From the NCBI RefSeq assembly GCF_004005905.1, contig NZ_SACO01000004.1, positions 124,001-188,000 on the forward strand: a stretch of 64,000 nucleotides of DNA, in the 5' to 3' direction. The position numbers and the translations under genes are program-made. The notes under the pieces are model-generated. The model saw only the letters and a program-made list of their open reading frames with translations. It was not told where the DNA came from and did not search any database. Source of the DNA: Novosphingobium umbonatum (GTDB lineage: Bacteria; Pseudomonadota; Alphaproteobacteria; Sphingomonadales; Sphingomonadaceae). Positions 16,783 through 25,773 of this stretch are shown here, piece after piece. Numbering within the stretch: the first letter of the stretch is position 1; every line of letters starts with the position of its first letter.

Positions 16783-18101
16783 TTCTCGCCCTTTACATAG
16801 TCGTTGAGCAATTCGTGGAACCGCTGGATCCGCTTTTCCTGACCCGGCAGCACACAGCCCTTGAAGCCGCGCGAATTGAGGCCCTGCTGCTGCGTGGTGC
16901 CGATCGAGAGATCCTGATCGGCCACAAAGCCCAGCGAGACGCCATCGCCATATTTGCTATGCCGCGCCACCGCGTCAAATTTGAACGGCACCGTGCCCAG
17001 CGGCCCCACCAGTTCGGTCTGGCCTTCCACCGGCGGATAGAGGCACCAATGCTGGAAAATGCATTTTTCCGGATCGGTGGGATGCGGTTCGGTACGCAGC
17101 ACCTGCAATTGTTCGGGCGACATGGTCAGCGTGAGATTGGGGAAAAGCGTGCAGTGGAAATAATCCACCAATTGCTGGTCCGTCATATTGGCATACATGT
17201 GATAGCCACGCGAAGGCCCCAGCTCGCGCTTGGCCTTGATCACGGCGGCGCGAATGTCGCCGGTATGGCCGTTGTAATCTTCAGGATTAATGCCCCATGC
17301 GCGGGCAATATCGTCCAGCGGAGCAGGCACTTCGGCGCTGTGATAATCAACGCGCGTCGTGGCCTGATGGCCGATCATCCACATGGCATTATGGCCGGTG
17401 GGATACATCTCGAACAGGGTAGTGGGCAGGCCGTCATTGATGAAGGTGGCCAGTTCGGGATGGATGGTGGGCAGGTGATAGCTCTCGTTGAAATTGTCGC
17501 GGATGATCTTCCAGTTGAAATCCGCGTCACACGACAGGTTCAGCACCCGTACCCAGTTTTCCAGGCCATAATTAGCCAGCCTTTCGGGGAAGGGCGCCAG
17601 CCAGTCTTTCAGCGGGGCGACATCCTCATCCATGCACCAGAACACGAAAGGCCCCCATGTGTCACAGCGCAGCTCGGCCAGCTTGACCTTGCCGCAGGGG
17701 TCGCCACCGGCAAAGTCATCGGGGTCCTGCACCTTGGCCAACACGCCATCGGGGGTGAATTGCCACCCGTGATAGCCGCAAGTGATGCGCGGCGTATGCC
17801 CTGCTTCACCCAGCACCAGTCGGTTCCCGCGATGCGGGCAGGTGTTGTAAAAGGCTTTTACCGAGCCATCGGCCTGACGGACCATGATGACCGAATCCTT
17901 GCCGAAATTATGGCGGATGAAGTCACCTTCCTCCTCCAGCTCCGACAGCATGCCGCCCAGATGCCAGACCTTGGGCCACAAATGCTTGTTCTCCAGCTCC
18001 ATCCATTCGCGGCTGATATAGCGGTCGGCGGTGATCGTATCGCCGCGCACATCCACATCGAACTCGGGCGAATAGCGGGATTTCTTATCTTCAACAGTCA
18101 T
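16779..18101 (-). CDS. Rieske non-heme iron oxygenase alpha subunit (middle form)
   Basis: A 440-residue oxygenase with Rieske ligands Cys88, His90, Cys108 and His111 (CPH, CGYH) and the catalytic-iron motif DNFNESYHLPTIHPE. The start at 18101 (MTVEDKK) has GGAGAG upstream; the open frame continues to 18257 but that part overlaps the next gene. It is closer to common aromatic-ring dioxygenase alpha subunits than the other four Rieske proteins in the window. Coupled by ATGA to the NTF2-like gene, and 73 bases after the short Rieske gene in the same transcript. Confidence 0.94.
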   Translation of the reverse strand: MTVEDKKSRYSPEFDVDVRGDTITADRYISREWMELENKHLWPKVWHLGGMLSELEEEGDFIRHNFGKDSVIMVRQADGSVKAFYNTCPHRGNRLVLGEAGHTPRITCGYHGWQFTPDGVLAKVQDPDDFAGGDPCGKVKLAELRCDTWGPFVFWCMDEDVAPLKDWLAPFPERLANYGLENWVRVLNLSCDADFNWKIIRDNFNESYHLPTIHPELATFINDGLPTTLFEMYPTGHNAMWMIGHQATTRVDYHSAEVPAPLDDIARAWGINPEDYNGHTGDIRAAVIKAKRELGPSRGYHMYANMTDQQLVDYFHCTLFPNLTLTMSPEQLQVLRTEPHPTDPEKCIFQHWCLYPPVEGQTELVGPLGTVPFKFDAVARHSKYGDGVSLGFVADQDLSIGTTQQQGLNSRGFKGCVLPGQEKRIQRFHELLNDYVKGEK

Positions 18102-18174
18102 GAGACGCGCTCTCCGTTTAGGTGCCATGGCCGCTTTGGGGGCGGGGCGAGCCGGGGCGGGTTTGGGGTCTAGA

Positions 18175-19371
18175 TTACATCTTGGGCTCGGGCAGGCTGG
18201 GATCATCTTGCAGATACCAGTTGAGCCATTCGTGGAAATATTGGTTGCCTCGCTCATTGCGCCCGAACGTCAATTCGTCATGGGCACCGGCTTCCAGACC
18301 TTTTTGAATTTCCATGCCGATAATATAATCTTCCTGATAGGTTACATCGCGGAAGAAATTGATCGCCGCTTCGACATTGGCGCGGTCTTCATCGTCGCGG
18401 ATAGGGTCGCGGCGCAGGTAATGCAGCACGGTACGGTTCTTGTCCGGCGTCGGTCCGGGGAACAGTTGCGCCACCTGCGTGATTTCCGGCGCCAGAAAGG
18501 CCGAGACATTGGGGAACAGGATCCGCACAAAGTCGAAGCCATTGTTTTCCTGCTCGCCCCACTGGTCGCGGGGGATGTCTTTCAACGCTTCGGCAATGCG
18601 GTGCTGGGGGAAACCGATACGCATGCTGGGGCCGAAACCTTCGTAAAAGGTGCGGTTGGATGGCGTGCGCGGTTGGATGGTCGAAGGGTGGAGCGAGGCG
18701 AAATGATAGCCTTCGAGATAGCCGTCAAAGGCGATCTTCCAATTGGCCCCTTCGATCACGCGATGGCCCAGATAGGTCCATTTGTCGAAGCCCACACCCT
18801 CGAAATCTTCGAGGAAGCCGCGGAAATACTGGTCGAGATTGAGCGGTGCATTGGGGGTGAGGCAGACAAAAATCATGCCCGCGCGTTCTTCACAAGGCAG
18901 CGCGCGTAGCGCGAGGCTGGCCTTGTCCACATCGCCGAAAGTCGCGCTTTCCGACAGGCCGATCAAACGGCCATCCTGACCAAAGGTCCATGCATGATAT
19001 TTGCAGGTGAAACGCGCACAATTACCGCGCCCTTCGGAAGCCACCGGCGCCCCGCGATGCGAACAGACATTGAGGAAAGCGCGGACCGTGCCATCCTTGT
19101 CACGGTTGATCAACACGGGCAGGCCCATCGCCTCCATCGCCTTGTAATCGCCAGGTTCGGGCAATTCGGCGGTAAAGGCCAGCATCAGCGGCACGCGGCG
19201 GAACACCAGTTCCATCTCGGCCTTCCACTGATCGGGATCGGTATAGGTCGAGGTGCGGACATGCGCGATGGACTGCGCCTGATAGGTGGTCTTCTGCTCG
19301 ACATAATCGAGCAGGATTTCGGCGACATCGCCAATACGCGTGCTGCGGTCGTTTATCGGGGGTGTCATCAT
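18175..19371 (-). CDS. Rieske non-heme iron oxygenase alpha subunit (short form 1)
   Basis: A 398-residue oxygenase. Rieske ligands are Cys103, His105, Cys123 and His126 (CSH, CKYH); the catalytic-iron motif is in DGYLEGYHFASLHP. Two adjacent ATG codons (19371, 19368) follow AGGAGAGG; either is possible. It is paralogous to 24562-25746, with matched blocks PSNR, IGFPQH, ILFPN and FGRNERGNQYFH. First gene of the leftward operon with the middle Rieske and NTF2 genes. In length and layout it resembles KshA-like monooxygenases, but identity cannot be set from the sequence alone. Confidence 0.94.
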   Translation of the reverse strand: MMTPPINDRSTRIGDVAEILLDYVEQKTTYQAQSIAHVRTSTYTDPDQWKAEMELVFRRVPLMLAFTAELPEPGDYKAMEAMGLPVLINRDKDGTVRAFLNVCSHRGAPVASEGRGNCARFTCKYHAWTFGQDGRLIGLSESATFGDVDKASLALRALPCEERAGMIFVCLTPNAPLNLDQYFRGFLEDFEGVGFDKWTYLGHRVIEGANWKIAFDGYLEGYHFASLHPSTIQPRTPSNRTFYEGFGPSMRIGFPQHRIAEALKDIPRDQWGEQENNGFDFVRILFPNVSAFLAPEITQVAQLFPGPTPDKNRTVLHYLRRDPIRDDEDRANVEAAINFFRDVTYQEDYIIGMEIQKGLEAGAHDELTFGRNERGNQYFHEWLNWYLQDDPSLPEPKM

Positions 19372-19503
19372 GCCTCTCCTGCCATGGTCAGCCATGGGTT
19401 TTGTTTGCCGACCAAACTGCCGCAGGCCTGTTGCGCTGCCAAGCTGTGACAGGTCTTAGGTTCGGGTCGCATAAATGCCTTGGCCCGGCTCGATTACACC
19501 CTG

Positions 19504-19520
19504 CCACTTTCACCAAGTGG
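19504..19520. promoter_or_regulatory. Inverted repeat, candidate operator
   Basis: CCACTT and AAGTGG are separated by five bases in the 236-base divergent gap between the Rieske operon and the CoA-ligase gene. The symmetry and position, about 130 bases from the Rieske start and 90 from the ligase start, suit a dimeric regulator. Confidence 0.5.
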
Positions 19521-19539
19521 ACAGAGCGGGGGCGGCGCG

Positions 19540-19550
19540 TCACACAGTGA
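19540..19550. promoter_or_regulatory. Short palindrome TCAC-ACA-GTGA, candidate operator
   Basis: A perfect four-base dyad with a three-base centre lies 20 bases after the CCACTT/AAGTGG repeat in the same divergent promoter. Short enough to occur by chance. Confidence 0.3.
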
Positions 19551-19607
19551 TAAAAAGCTCTGCCTTGGGGACAAATCAGGGCGTTCAGGCCAATTGGGAC
19601 ATGACGG

Positions 19608-21230
19608 ATGAGGATAGATCTACCCTGGAGCCAGATGGCTCTGCCCGCGCCGCATCAGGCCGGTTTTGCCGAGAAAGGTCTGTGGGCGAGCGGCACGATT
19701 GCCGATCTGGCGCGGGTCAAGGCGGCCAGCCATGGCGACAGGATCGCCCTGATCGACGATGTTGGCCAACTGAGTTTCGCGGCCTTGTGGGATGATGCCT
19801 GCGCGCTGGCGGCGGGGATGGCAGCGCGCGGATTGGTGGCGGGCGATGTGGTCGCGTTCCAATTGCCCAATTGGCGCGAGGCGGCGGTGCTCAATGTCGC
19901 GGCGGCTATGTCAGGGCTGGTGATCAATCCGATCGTGCCGATCTATCGCGATGCCGAAATCCGCCAGATGCTGGGCGATTGCCGCGCCAGTGCGCTGTTT
20001 GTGCCGCAGGCGTTCCGCAATGTGGACTATCGGGCCATGGCGGCGCGGGTGCAGGCTGATTTGCCCGACCTGCAGCATATTTTCACCGTGCGTGGGTCTG
20101 GGGATCAGGATTACGCGGCCCTCTTGCATCAGGGGCGGAGCCTGCCCGTTCCGCAGCCCGAGGTGGACCCCTGCGGGGTAAAAATGGTGCTCTACACTTC
20201 GGGCACCACCGGCAAGCCCAAGGGCGTGTTGCACAGCCATGCCAGTCTTCAACGCGTCATCGCCCAAAGCGCGACCTTCTGGGGGTTGCGGGAAGGGGAG
20301 GCGATGTTGATGCCTTCGCCGGTCACGCATATTTCGGGCTATGCCAACGGGCTGGAAATGCCCTTGGTGGCGGGTACTTGCACCGTGTTGATGGAAAGCT
20401 GGCATGCGCAATCGGCGCTAGATCTGATCACGCGGCATGATGTCGCCGGTACGGTGGCGGCGACGCCCTTTCTGGTCGAACTGGCGTCCGCCGCACTGGC
20501 GCAGGGGCAGACCTTGCCCTCCTTGCGCTTCTTTGCCTGTGGCGGGGCGGCGGTCGCGCCTGACATCATCGTGCAGGCCCGCAAAGCCTTCGCCCATTGC
20601 GCCCCTTTCCGCGTTTTCGGCAGTTCCGAAGTGCCACTGGTGACCTTTGGCTGGCCCGACAGGCCCGATCTGGCGGCCAGCACCGATGGGCGGATTGTCG
20701 ATTATGATGTGCGGATCGTCGATGATGCGGGCCATGATTTGCCCGACGGCCAGGAAGGCGAGATTCTGGCGCGTGGTCCGGCGATGATGCTGGGCTATGC
20801 GGATGCGGCGCAAACGGCGCTGGCTCTGGACGAGCAGGGTTATTTCCGCACCGGCGATCTGGGGCGGCGGGATGGCGATGGCGGCTTGACCGTGACCGGT
20901 CGCAAAAAGGATCTGATCATTCGCGGGGGCGAGAATATTTCGGCAGCCGAGATCGAGATCGCCCTGCTCTCGCATCCGGCGGTGGAGGATGTGGCGGTGG
21001 TTGCCATGCCGCACGCCCGTCTGGGCGAGGGCGTTTGCGCCTATGTGGTGAGAAAGGGCGATGTCGAGGCTGCCCATCTGGCGCAACATGTGGCCGCCAG
21101 CGGCATGGCCAAGCAAAAAATCCCCGAAAGGTTTGAACTGGTCGACAGTTTGCCGCGCACTGTCTCGGGCAAGATCCGCAAGGATGTGTTGCGTAAAGAG
21201 ATTGCGGAAAAGATGGCGGCGGAGGTTTGA
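19608..21230 (+). CDS. AMP-forming acyl-CoA synthetase
   Basis: A 540-residue ANL-superfamily ligase. The ATP loop YTSGTTGKPKG is at about residue 195, followed by the YFRTGDLG hinge region, GRKKDLIIRGGENI and the catalytic Lys in RTVSGKIRKD near residue 525. It activates a carboxylic acid to its CoA thioester through an acyl adenylate. The ribosome site before 19608 is weak; an internal ATG at 19635 is an alternative. Divergent from the three-gene Rieske operon and convergent with the next SDR. Likely activates an acid formed by side-chain or ring oxidation and so feeds the ACAD/thiolase genes of region 1. Confidence 0.93.
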   Translation: MRIDLPWSQMALPAPHQAGFAEKGLWASGTIADLARVKAASHGDRIALIDDVGQLSFAALWDDACALAAGMAARGLVAGDVVAFQLPNWREAAVLNVAAAMSGLVINPIVPIYRDAEIRQMLGDCRASALFVPQAFRNVDYRAMAARVQADLPDLQHIFTVRGSGDQDYAALLHQGRSLPVPQPEVDPCGVKMVLYTSGTTGKPKGVLHSHASLQRVIAQSATFWGLREGEAMLMPSPVTHISGYANGLEMPLVAGTCTVLMESWHAQSALDLITRHDVAGTVAATPFLVELASAALAQGQTLPSLRFFACGGAAVAPDIIVQARKAFAHCAPFRVFGSSEVPLVTFGWPDRPDLAASTDGRIVDYDVRIVDDAGHDLPDGQEGEILARGPAMMLGYADAAQTALALDEQGYFRTGDLGRRDGDGGLTVTGRKKDLIIRGGENISAAEIEIALLSHPAVEDVAVVAMPHARLGEGVCAYVVRKGDVEAAHLAQHVAASGMAKQKIPERFELVDSLPRTVSGKIRKDVLRKEIAEKMAAEV

Positions 21231-21251
21231 TCCTCCGCCGCTAGACGGGTG

Positions 21252-22052
21252 TTACGCTTGGGCTGCGGCGATGGCCGCGCCCATTTCCTCGCGGGTGGGG
21301 TTGCGGCGCAGGGTCAGGCCGCCGTTCACCTGCAGGTTTTCACCGGTCATGAAACATTCGTCGCTCGACAGGAATACGGCGGCGGCGGCAATATCCTCGC
21401 TAGTGCCGATGCGGCCCAAGGGATAGCCGGAAAGGAAGGCGTCAAACAGGCCGGGCACCGTCTTGGCTTCGGCGGTCATGGGCGTGTCGGTCAGACCCGG
21501 CGAGATCGAATTGGCGCGGATGCCTTGTGCGCCCCATTCATGCGCTACACAGCGGATGACGTGATCGGTGCCCGCTTTGGTGCCCATATAGGCGGCATGG
21601 TCATTGAGCATGATCGTGGCGGTTGCGCTGCTGATCTGGATGATCGAGCCGCCTTGACCGCCATGGTCGCGGGCCATGATGCGGATCATCGCCTGATAAA
21701 ACAGATGGGGGCCGACAAATTGCAGCGCGGTGATCTGGTCCAGTTCTTCGCGTGTCGTGTCGAGGAAAGGCTTAAGCAAGCCCCAGCCCGTGGCGTTGAC
21801 GGCAATATCGGCCCCGCCCATCACTTGCTTGGCGCTATCGGCCAGTGCGGCAAGGCTGCTCTCGCTGGTAATGTCGGCGGTTGCATAATGGCAACCATTC
21901 TGCGCGGCAAAACGGGCCAGTTCACCTTCCTTGCGGCCGGAAACCAGCACTTGCGCGCCTTCGGCCAGAAAGCGGCGGGCGATGACCTGCCCCATATTAT
22001 CCTTGCTGCTTGCGCCCAGCACAATGGCGCGTTTGCCTGTCAGCCTTCCCAT
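21252..22052 (-). CDS. Short-chain dehydrogenase/reductase (ENR-like nucleotide motif)
   Basis: A 266-residue SDR. The nucleotide-binding segment reads GASSKDNMGQVIA, which has the longer spacing seen in divergent SDRs such as enoyl reductases, and AYMGTKAG supplies the catalytic Tyr and Lys. NATG stands where NNAG is usual. The start at 22052 follows AGAGGAGAG by four to five bases; the much longer open frame to 23132 is antisense to the next SDR and is rejected. Divergent from the SDR at 22209. Confidence 0.9.
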   Translation of the reverse strand: MGRLTGKRAIVLGASSKDNMGQVIARRFLAEGAQVLVSGRKEGELARFAAQNGCHYATADITSESSLAALADSAKQVMGGADIAVNATGWGLLKPFLDTTREELDQITALQFVGPHLFYQAMIRIMARDHGGQGGSIIQISSATATIMLNDHAAYMGTKAGTDHVIRCVAHEWGAQGIRANSISPGLTDTPMTAEAKTVPGLFDAFLSGYPLGRIGTSEDIAAAAVFLSSDECFMTGENLQVNGGLTLRRNPTREEMGAAIAAAQA

Positions 22053-22162
22053 TTTTCTCTCCTCTTGCCGCTGATGCGGCTTCTGCCCCTTGCTAACATA
22101 GGTATGGGCGCAGAATTCCTCTCCAAAAGGTGAGTGGCCGCCAGCCCTTGCACGTCCCAAAG

Positions 22163-22177
22163 TTGCCATCATGGCAA
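22163..22177. promoter_or_regulatory. Perfect 15-base palindrome TTGCCATCATGGCAA
   Basis: Seven-base arms around a single central C, 32 bases before the SDR start at 22209 in a divergent promoter. It is nested inside a wider dyad (GCCCTT at 22144-22149, AAGGGC at 22177-22182). The half-site TTGCCAT recurs at about 23099 before the Rieske pair and at 63285 before the second TonB receptor. A good operator candidate for a TetR-, IclR- or MarR-type dimer; the regulator is not evident. Confidence 0.6.
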
Positions 22178-22208
22178 AGGGCTTGTGCCCGGGTGAGAGG
22201 ATGAAACA

Positions 22209-22970
22209 ATGGATCTGGGTCTTAAGGGCAAAAAGGTTATTCTGACCGGTGGCAGCCGCGGCATTGGTCGTGCCACGGTGGAAATGTTCGCCGCTGAAGG
22301 CGCTGATGTGGCCTTTTGTTCGCGCAATTCCGATCAGGTGGCCGAAACGGCGACGGCGCTGGGCGTCCATGGCGGCAAGGTGTTCGGTTCGGCCTTTGAC
22401 ATGGAGGCGGGCCATGACGCCTATCGCGCATGGTTGCAGCAGGCTTTGGCCGATCTTGGCGGTTGCGATATTTTCGTGCCGATGATTTCCACCAGCGGCG
22501 CTGGCGCGACTGGCGATTGGCAAAAGGGGCTGGATTACGACATTATGGGCGCGGTGATCGGCGCCGAAGTGCTGGAAGAAGCGCTGGCTGCCTCGGGCAA
22601 TGGTTCGATTGTGATCATGGCCAGCACCGCCGGTCTGGAAACCTTCATCGTGCCGCAGGGCTACAACGCTTTGAAGGGCGCTTTGGTCGTCTATGCAGGC
22701 CAGCTCAGTCAGGCGCTTGGCCCCAAGGGCATCCGCGTGAACGCCGTTTCGCCCGGCCCGATCAAATTTGCCGGTGGCAATTGGGAAGCGATCCAGTCGG
22801 TCATGCCCGAATTGTATGACGCGACACAGGCCCAATTCGCGCTGGGCCGTTGGGGTGGGCCCGAAGAAGTCGCCAAGACCGTGGTGTTTCTGGCCAGCCC
22901 TGCCTCGTCCTATACCACCGGCACCAATGTGGTGATCGACGGCGGCTATACCAAGCGCGTCCAGTTCTGA
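22209..22970 (+). CDS. Short-chain dehydrogenase/reductase with altered NAG motif
   Basis: A 253-residue SDR. TGGSRGIG near residue 14 is standard and GYNALKG gives the catalytic Tyr and Lys, but the NNAG element after the fourth strand is replaced by PMIST. The C terminus TGTNVVIDGGY is usual. A GAGAGGATG-type ribosome site precedes the start. It is followed by a long hairpin and then the Rieske pair on the same strand. Probably a ring-alcohol dehydrogenase; the altered motif may change the active-site lid. Confidence 0.9.
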   Translation: MDLGLKGKKVILTGGSRGIGRATVEMFAAEGADVAFCSRNSDQVAETATALGVHGGKVFGSAFDMEAGHDAYRAWLQQALADLGGCDIFVPMISTSGAGATGDWQKGLDYDIMGAVIGAEVLEEALAASGNGSIVIMASTAGLETFIVPQGYNALKGALVVYAGQLSQALGPKGIRVNAVSPGPIKFAGGNWEAIQSVMPELYDATQAQFALGRWGGPEEVAKTVVFLASPASSYTTGTNVVIDGGYTKRVQF

Positions 22971-22988
22971 TCCCAACCGCTGTGTAAT

Positions 22989-23054
22989 AGGGGCCCGCTC
23001 CCTCTCCAATTGGCTAGGAACTAGCCAAAGTCGGAGGGGGAGGGGCCCCTTTTT
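22989..23054 (+). terminator. Long two-part hairpin, probable terminator
   Basis: AGGGGCCC and GGGGCCCCT form the base, a purine/pyrimidine-rich arm follows (CTCCCTCTCC opposite GGAGGGGGAG), and an inner perfect TTGGCTAG-GAA-CTAGCCAA caps it. Five T follow. It separates the SDR at 22209 from the Rieske pair that starts at 23132. Confidence 0.75.
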
Positions 23055-23131
23055 CTTGACCTTGATCAACGGATCGGTCCTGCACACGTGAAAATCTCCT
23101 TGCCATAAACACAGCAAAGGAGAGGAAGCCA

Positions 23132-24565
23132 ATGGCAGACCGTGATCTGGACCAATGGGAACGTCCGCGTTGCCCCGGCCCCGGTTGGGAAGACATTCTG
23201 GCCAGCGATAATGTCGCGCCGCCCGAATTCATGGCGCAGGACCGCTATGCCTATCTGGGGTCACAGCCGCTGGATGCGGCGCGCTATTACAGCCCCGATT
23301 TCTTTCGCGCCGAGATCGAGAAAATGTGGCCTGCCGTGTGGCAATTTGCCGCGCGCGAGGAAGACCTGCCCGAGGCGGGCGATTATGTTACCTATGAGAA
23401 TGCGGGGCGTTCCTATCTGCTCGTCCGGCAGGATGACGATACGATCAAGGCGTTCTACAACGTCTGCCTGCATCGCGGGCGCAAGTTAAAGACTGACAGC
23501 GGCAGCGCGCGGCAATTTGTCTGCCCGTTCCACGGCTTTGCCTGGAACACCGATGGCAGCCTGAACAACATCCCCTGCCGCTGGGACTTTGCCCATTGCA
23601 CGCAGGAGCGGATGCAATTGCCCGAAGCCAGTGTGGCGCGGTGGCGGGGCTATGTCTTTGTGCGTGACAATGACGAAGGCCCGTCGATCGAGGACTATCT
23701 GGCGCCTCTGCCTGAATTCTTTGAAAGGTGGCGGCACGAGGAATGCGTGACGGTCGCCTGGGTTGGCAAAGTGGTGAAGGCCAATTGGAAAATCACCATG
23801 GAAGCTTTCATGGAAAGCTATCATGCCTATGTCACCCATCCGCAATTGATGCCTTTTACCGGCGATGCCAATGCCGCCTATCATGTGCTGGGTCAGCATG
23901 TGAATGTGAATTACACCCCCTTTGGCGTGGTCAGCCCGCATATTGCCGCGCAGGCGCAGGATGAACATTGGCCGCAGCAGCGCATTATCGACGAGTTCCG
24001 CAAATATAACGGGCGCAGCGTCGACAATTACGATCCGGAAAAAGACAGCTATGCCATTGCCATCCCCGATGGCCAGACCGCCCGTGCGGCCCTTGGCGCC
24101 AAGATGCGCGAAGTGTCGGCCAAGCAATATGGCGGTGATTATTCCGGCGTTTCGGAAAGCGAGCTGCTGGACGCGCTGGTCTATAATGTCTTTCCCAATT
24201 TTGCGCCTTGGGGCGGGTTCATGCCCAATATCATCTATCGCTGGCGCCCTTGGCCCGATCAGGATCATTGCCTGATGGAAGTGCGCGTCATCGCCCGCAT
24301 GACGCAGGTACAACGCGCGGCCGGCAAGCGGCTGCATGGCGTGCCAATGCATATGCTGCGCGAGGATCAGGCATGGGCCGATGCCCCCGAACTGGGCGTG
24401 CTGGGCGGTGTGCTGGATCAGGATACCGAGAATATGGAATTGACCCATGAAGGGTTGAAAGCATCGAAGAACCAGCAGGTTGAACTGGCCGATTATCAGG
24501 AAGTCCGCCTGCGCCATTTTCACCAAACGCTCGACCACTATCTTGATCGGGGAGAGAAAGCGTGA
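23132..24565 (+). CDS. Rieske non-heme iron oxygenase alpha subunit (long form 2)
   Basis: A 477-residue oxygenase with Rieske ligands Cys112, His114, Cys131 and His134, and catalytic-iron His231 and His236 in EAFMESYHAYVTHPQ. Paralogue of the 12268-13713 product, with the same order of blocks over the full length, and both are longer than usual for the family. ATG follows GGAGAGGAAG by a few bases. The stop overlaps the GTG of the next Rieske gene, so two alpha subunits are translated together, which is unusual since an alpha subunit normally pairs with a beta subunit or a reductase. Confidence 0.94.
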   Translation: MADRDLDQWERPRCPGPGWEDILASDNVAPPEFMAQDRYAYLGSQPLDAARYYSPDFFRAEIEKMWPAVWQFAAREEDLPEAGDYVTYENAGRSYLLVRQDDDTIKAFYNVCLHRGRKLKTDSGSARQFVCPFHGFAWNTDGSLNNIPCRWDFAHCTQERMQLPEASVARWRGYVFVRDNDEGPSIEDYLAPLPEFFERWRHEECVTVAWVGKVVKANWKITMEAFMESYHAYVTHPQLMPFTGDANAAYHVLGQHVNVNYTPFGVVSPHIAAQAQDEHWPQQRIIDEFRKYNGRSVDNYDPEKDSYAIAIPDGQTARAALGAKMREVSAKQYGGDYSGVSESELLDALVYNVFPNFAPWGGFMPNIIYRWRPWPDQDHCLMEVRVIARMTQVQRAAGKRLHGVPMHMLREDQAWADAPELGVLGGVLDQDTENMELTHEGLKASKNQQVELADYQEVRLRHFHQTLDHYLDRGEKA

Positions 24566-25746
24566 CCGAACTTTACGCGCAATATGGCGATGCCGCCGAA
24601 AGAATGCTGCATTTTGTGGAAACCCGCTCGACCGATCAGGCCAGCGATATCATGCGCGTTCCGGTCGCCGACTATCTGGACGAGGGGCGTTGGCAATTGG
24701 AAATGGAACGCATTTTCAAGCGTCTCCCCTTGATGTTGGCGCTGACCATCGAAATGCCCAACGTCAATGATTACAAGGCGACGCAGGTGATGGGCCTGCC
24801 CGTGCTGATCACGCGGGGCAAGGATGGCAAGGCGCGGGCCTTTCTCAATGTCTGCAAACATCGCGCCATGCATGTGGCGCCCGAAGGTCGCGGCCATTGC
24901 AAAGCCTTTGCCTGCCCTTATCACGGGTGGACCTATGGCAATGATGGACAATTGATGGGCATTGCCGAAAGCAGCACTTTCGGCGCGGTGGACCGTTCGA
25001 CCCTGCATATGACTCCATTGCCCTGCGACGAGGCCGCAGGCATGATTTTCGTCATCCTGACCCCCGATCTGCCGATCAATGCGGTGGAATGGCTGGGCGG
25101 CATGTATGAGGATTTTGCCGCTCTGAAGCTGGAGACATGGTATTTCCACAAGGCGCGCAGCATGGAAGGCGCCAATTGGAAAGTGGCCTATGACGGCTAT
25201 CTGGAAGGCTATCATTTCCAGGCGGCCCATACCAACACGGTGGCCACCCGCACGCCATCCAACCGCGCCGATTATGAGGCCTTTGGTCCGCATATCAGGC
25301 TTGGCTTCCCGCAGCATTCGATCGGCCAGCTACGCGATATCCCGCGCGAGGAATGGGGGCAGCGGGAAAACCACGGCTATGATTTCGTGCGGATGCTGTT
25401 TCCCAATTTCAGCTTCTTTCTGGCGCCCGAAATGTGCCAGTTCGCCCAATTGTTCCCCGGACCCAAGCCCCATCAGAACACTACGGTCCTCAATTACATC
25501 CTGCCCCAAAAGCCGGAGAGCGAGGAGGCGATGCAGGCCTTCGACCAGATGTGCGACTTTTTCTACAATGTCGTGCTGGAGGAGGACTATTTTCTGGGGC
25601 TGAAGGTGCAAAATGGTCTGGAATCAGGGGCGATGACCCATCAAACCTTTGGCCGCAACGAACCGGGCAACCAGTTTTTCCACCAGTGGATCGCCTATTA
25701 TCTGGACGAAACCGGCCAAACCCCGCATCCCGTGATGAAGGCCTGA
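24562..25746 (+). CDS. Rieske non-heme iron oxygenase alpha subunit (short form 2)
   Basis: A 394-residue oxygenase. Rieske ligands are Cys98, His100, Cys118 and His121; His218 and His223 in EGYHFQAAH bind the catalytic iron. The GTG start overlaps the preceding stop as GTGA. Paralogue of the 18175-19371 product. The two genes repeat, as a fused pair, the long/short combination that is split at 12268 and 18175. They could act in sequence on one substrate or form a mixed oligomer. Confidence 0.94.
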   Translation: MTELYAQYGDAAERMLHFVETRSTDQASDIMRVPVADYLDEGRWQLEMERIFKRLPLMLALTIEMPNVNDYKATQVMGLPVLITRGKDGKARAFLNVCKHRAMHVAPEGRGHCKAFACPYHGWTYGNDGQLMGIAESSTFGAVDRSTLHMTPLPCDEAAGMIFVILTPDLPINAVEWLGGMYEDFAALKLETWYFHKARSMEGANWKVAYDGYLEGYHFQAAHTNTVATRTPSNRADYEAFGPHIRLGFPQHSIGQLRDIPREEWGQRENHGYDFVRMLFPNFSFFLAPEMCQFAQLFPGPKPHQNTTVLNYILPQKPESEEAMQAFDQMCDFFYNVVLEEDYFLGLKVQNGLESGAMTHQTFGRNEPGNQFFHQWIAYYLDETGQTPHPVMKA

Positions 25747-25773
25747 GGCAAGGGGCATGCGATGGCGCGGAAA

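Noticed and set aside
22053..23132. A 360-residue N-terminal extension of the minus-strand SDR that ends at 21252
   Set aside because: It is antisense to the SDR at 22209-22970 and has no SDR or other recognisable motif. A strong ribosome site precedes the ATG at 22052.
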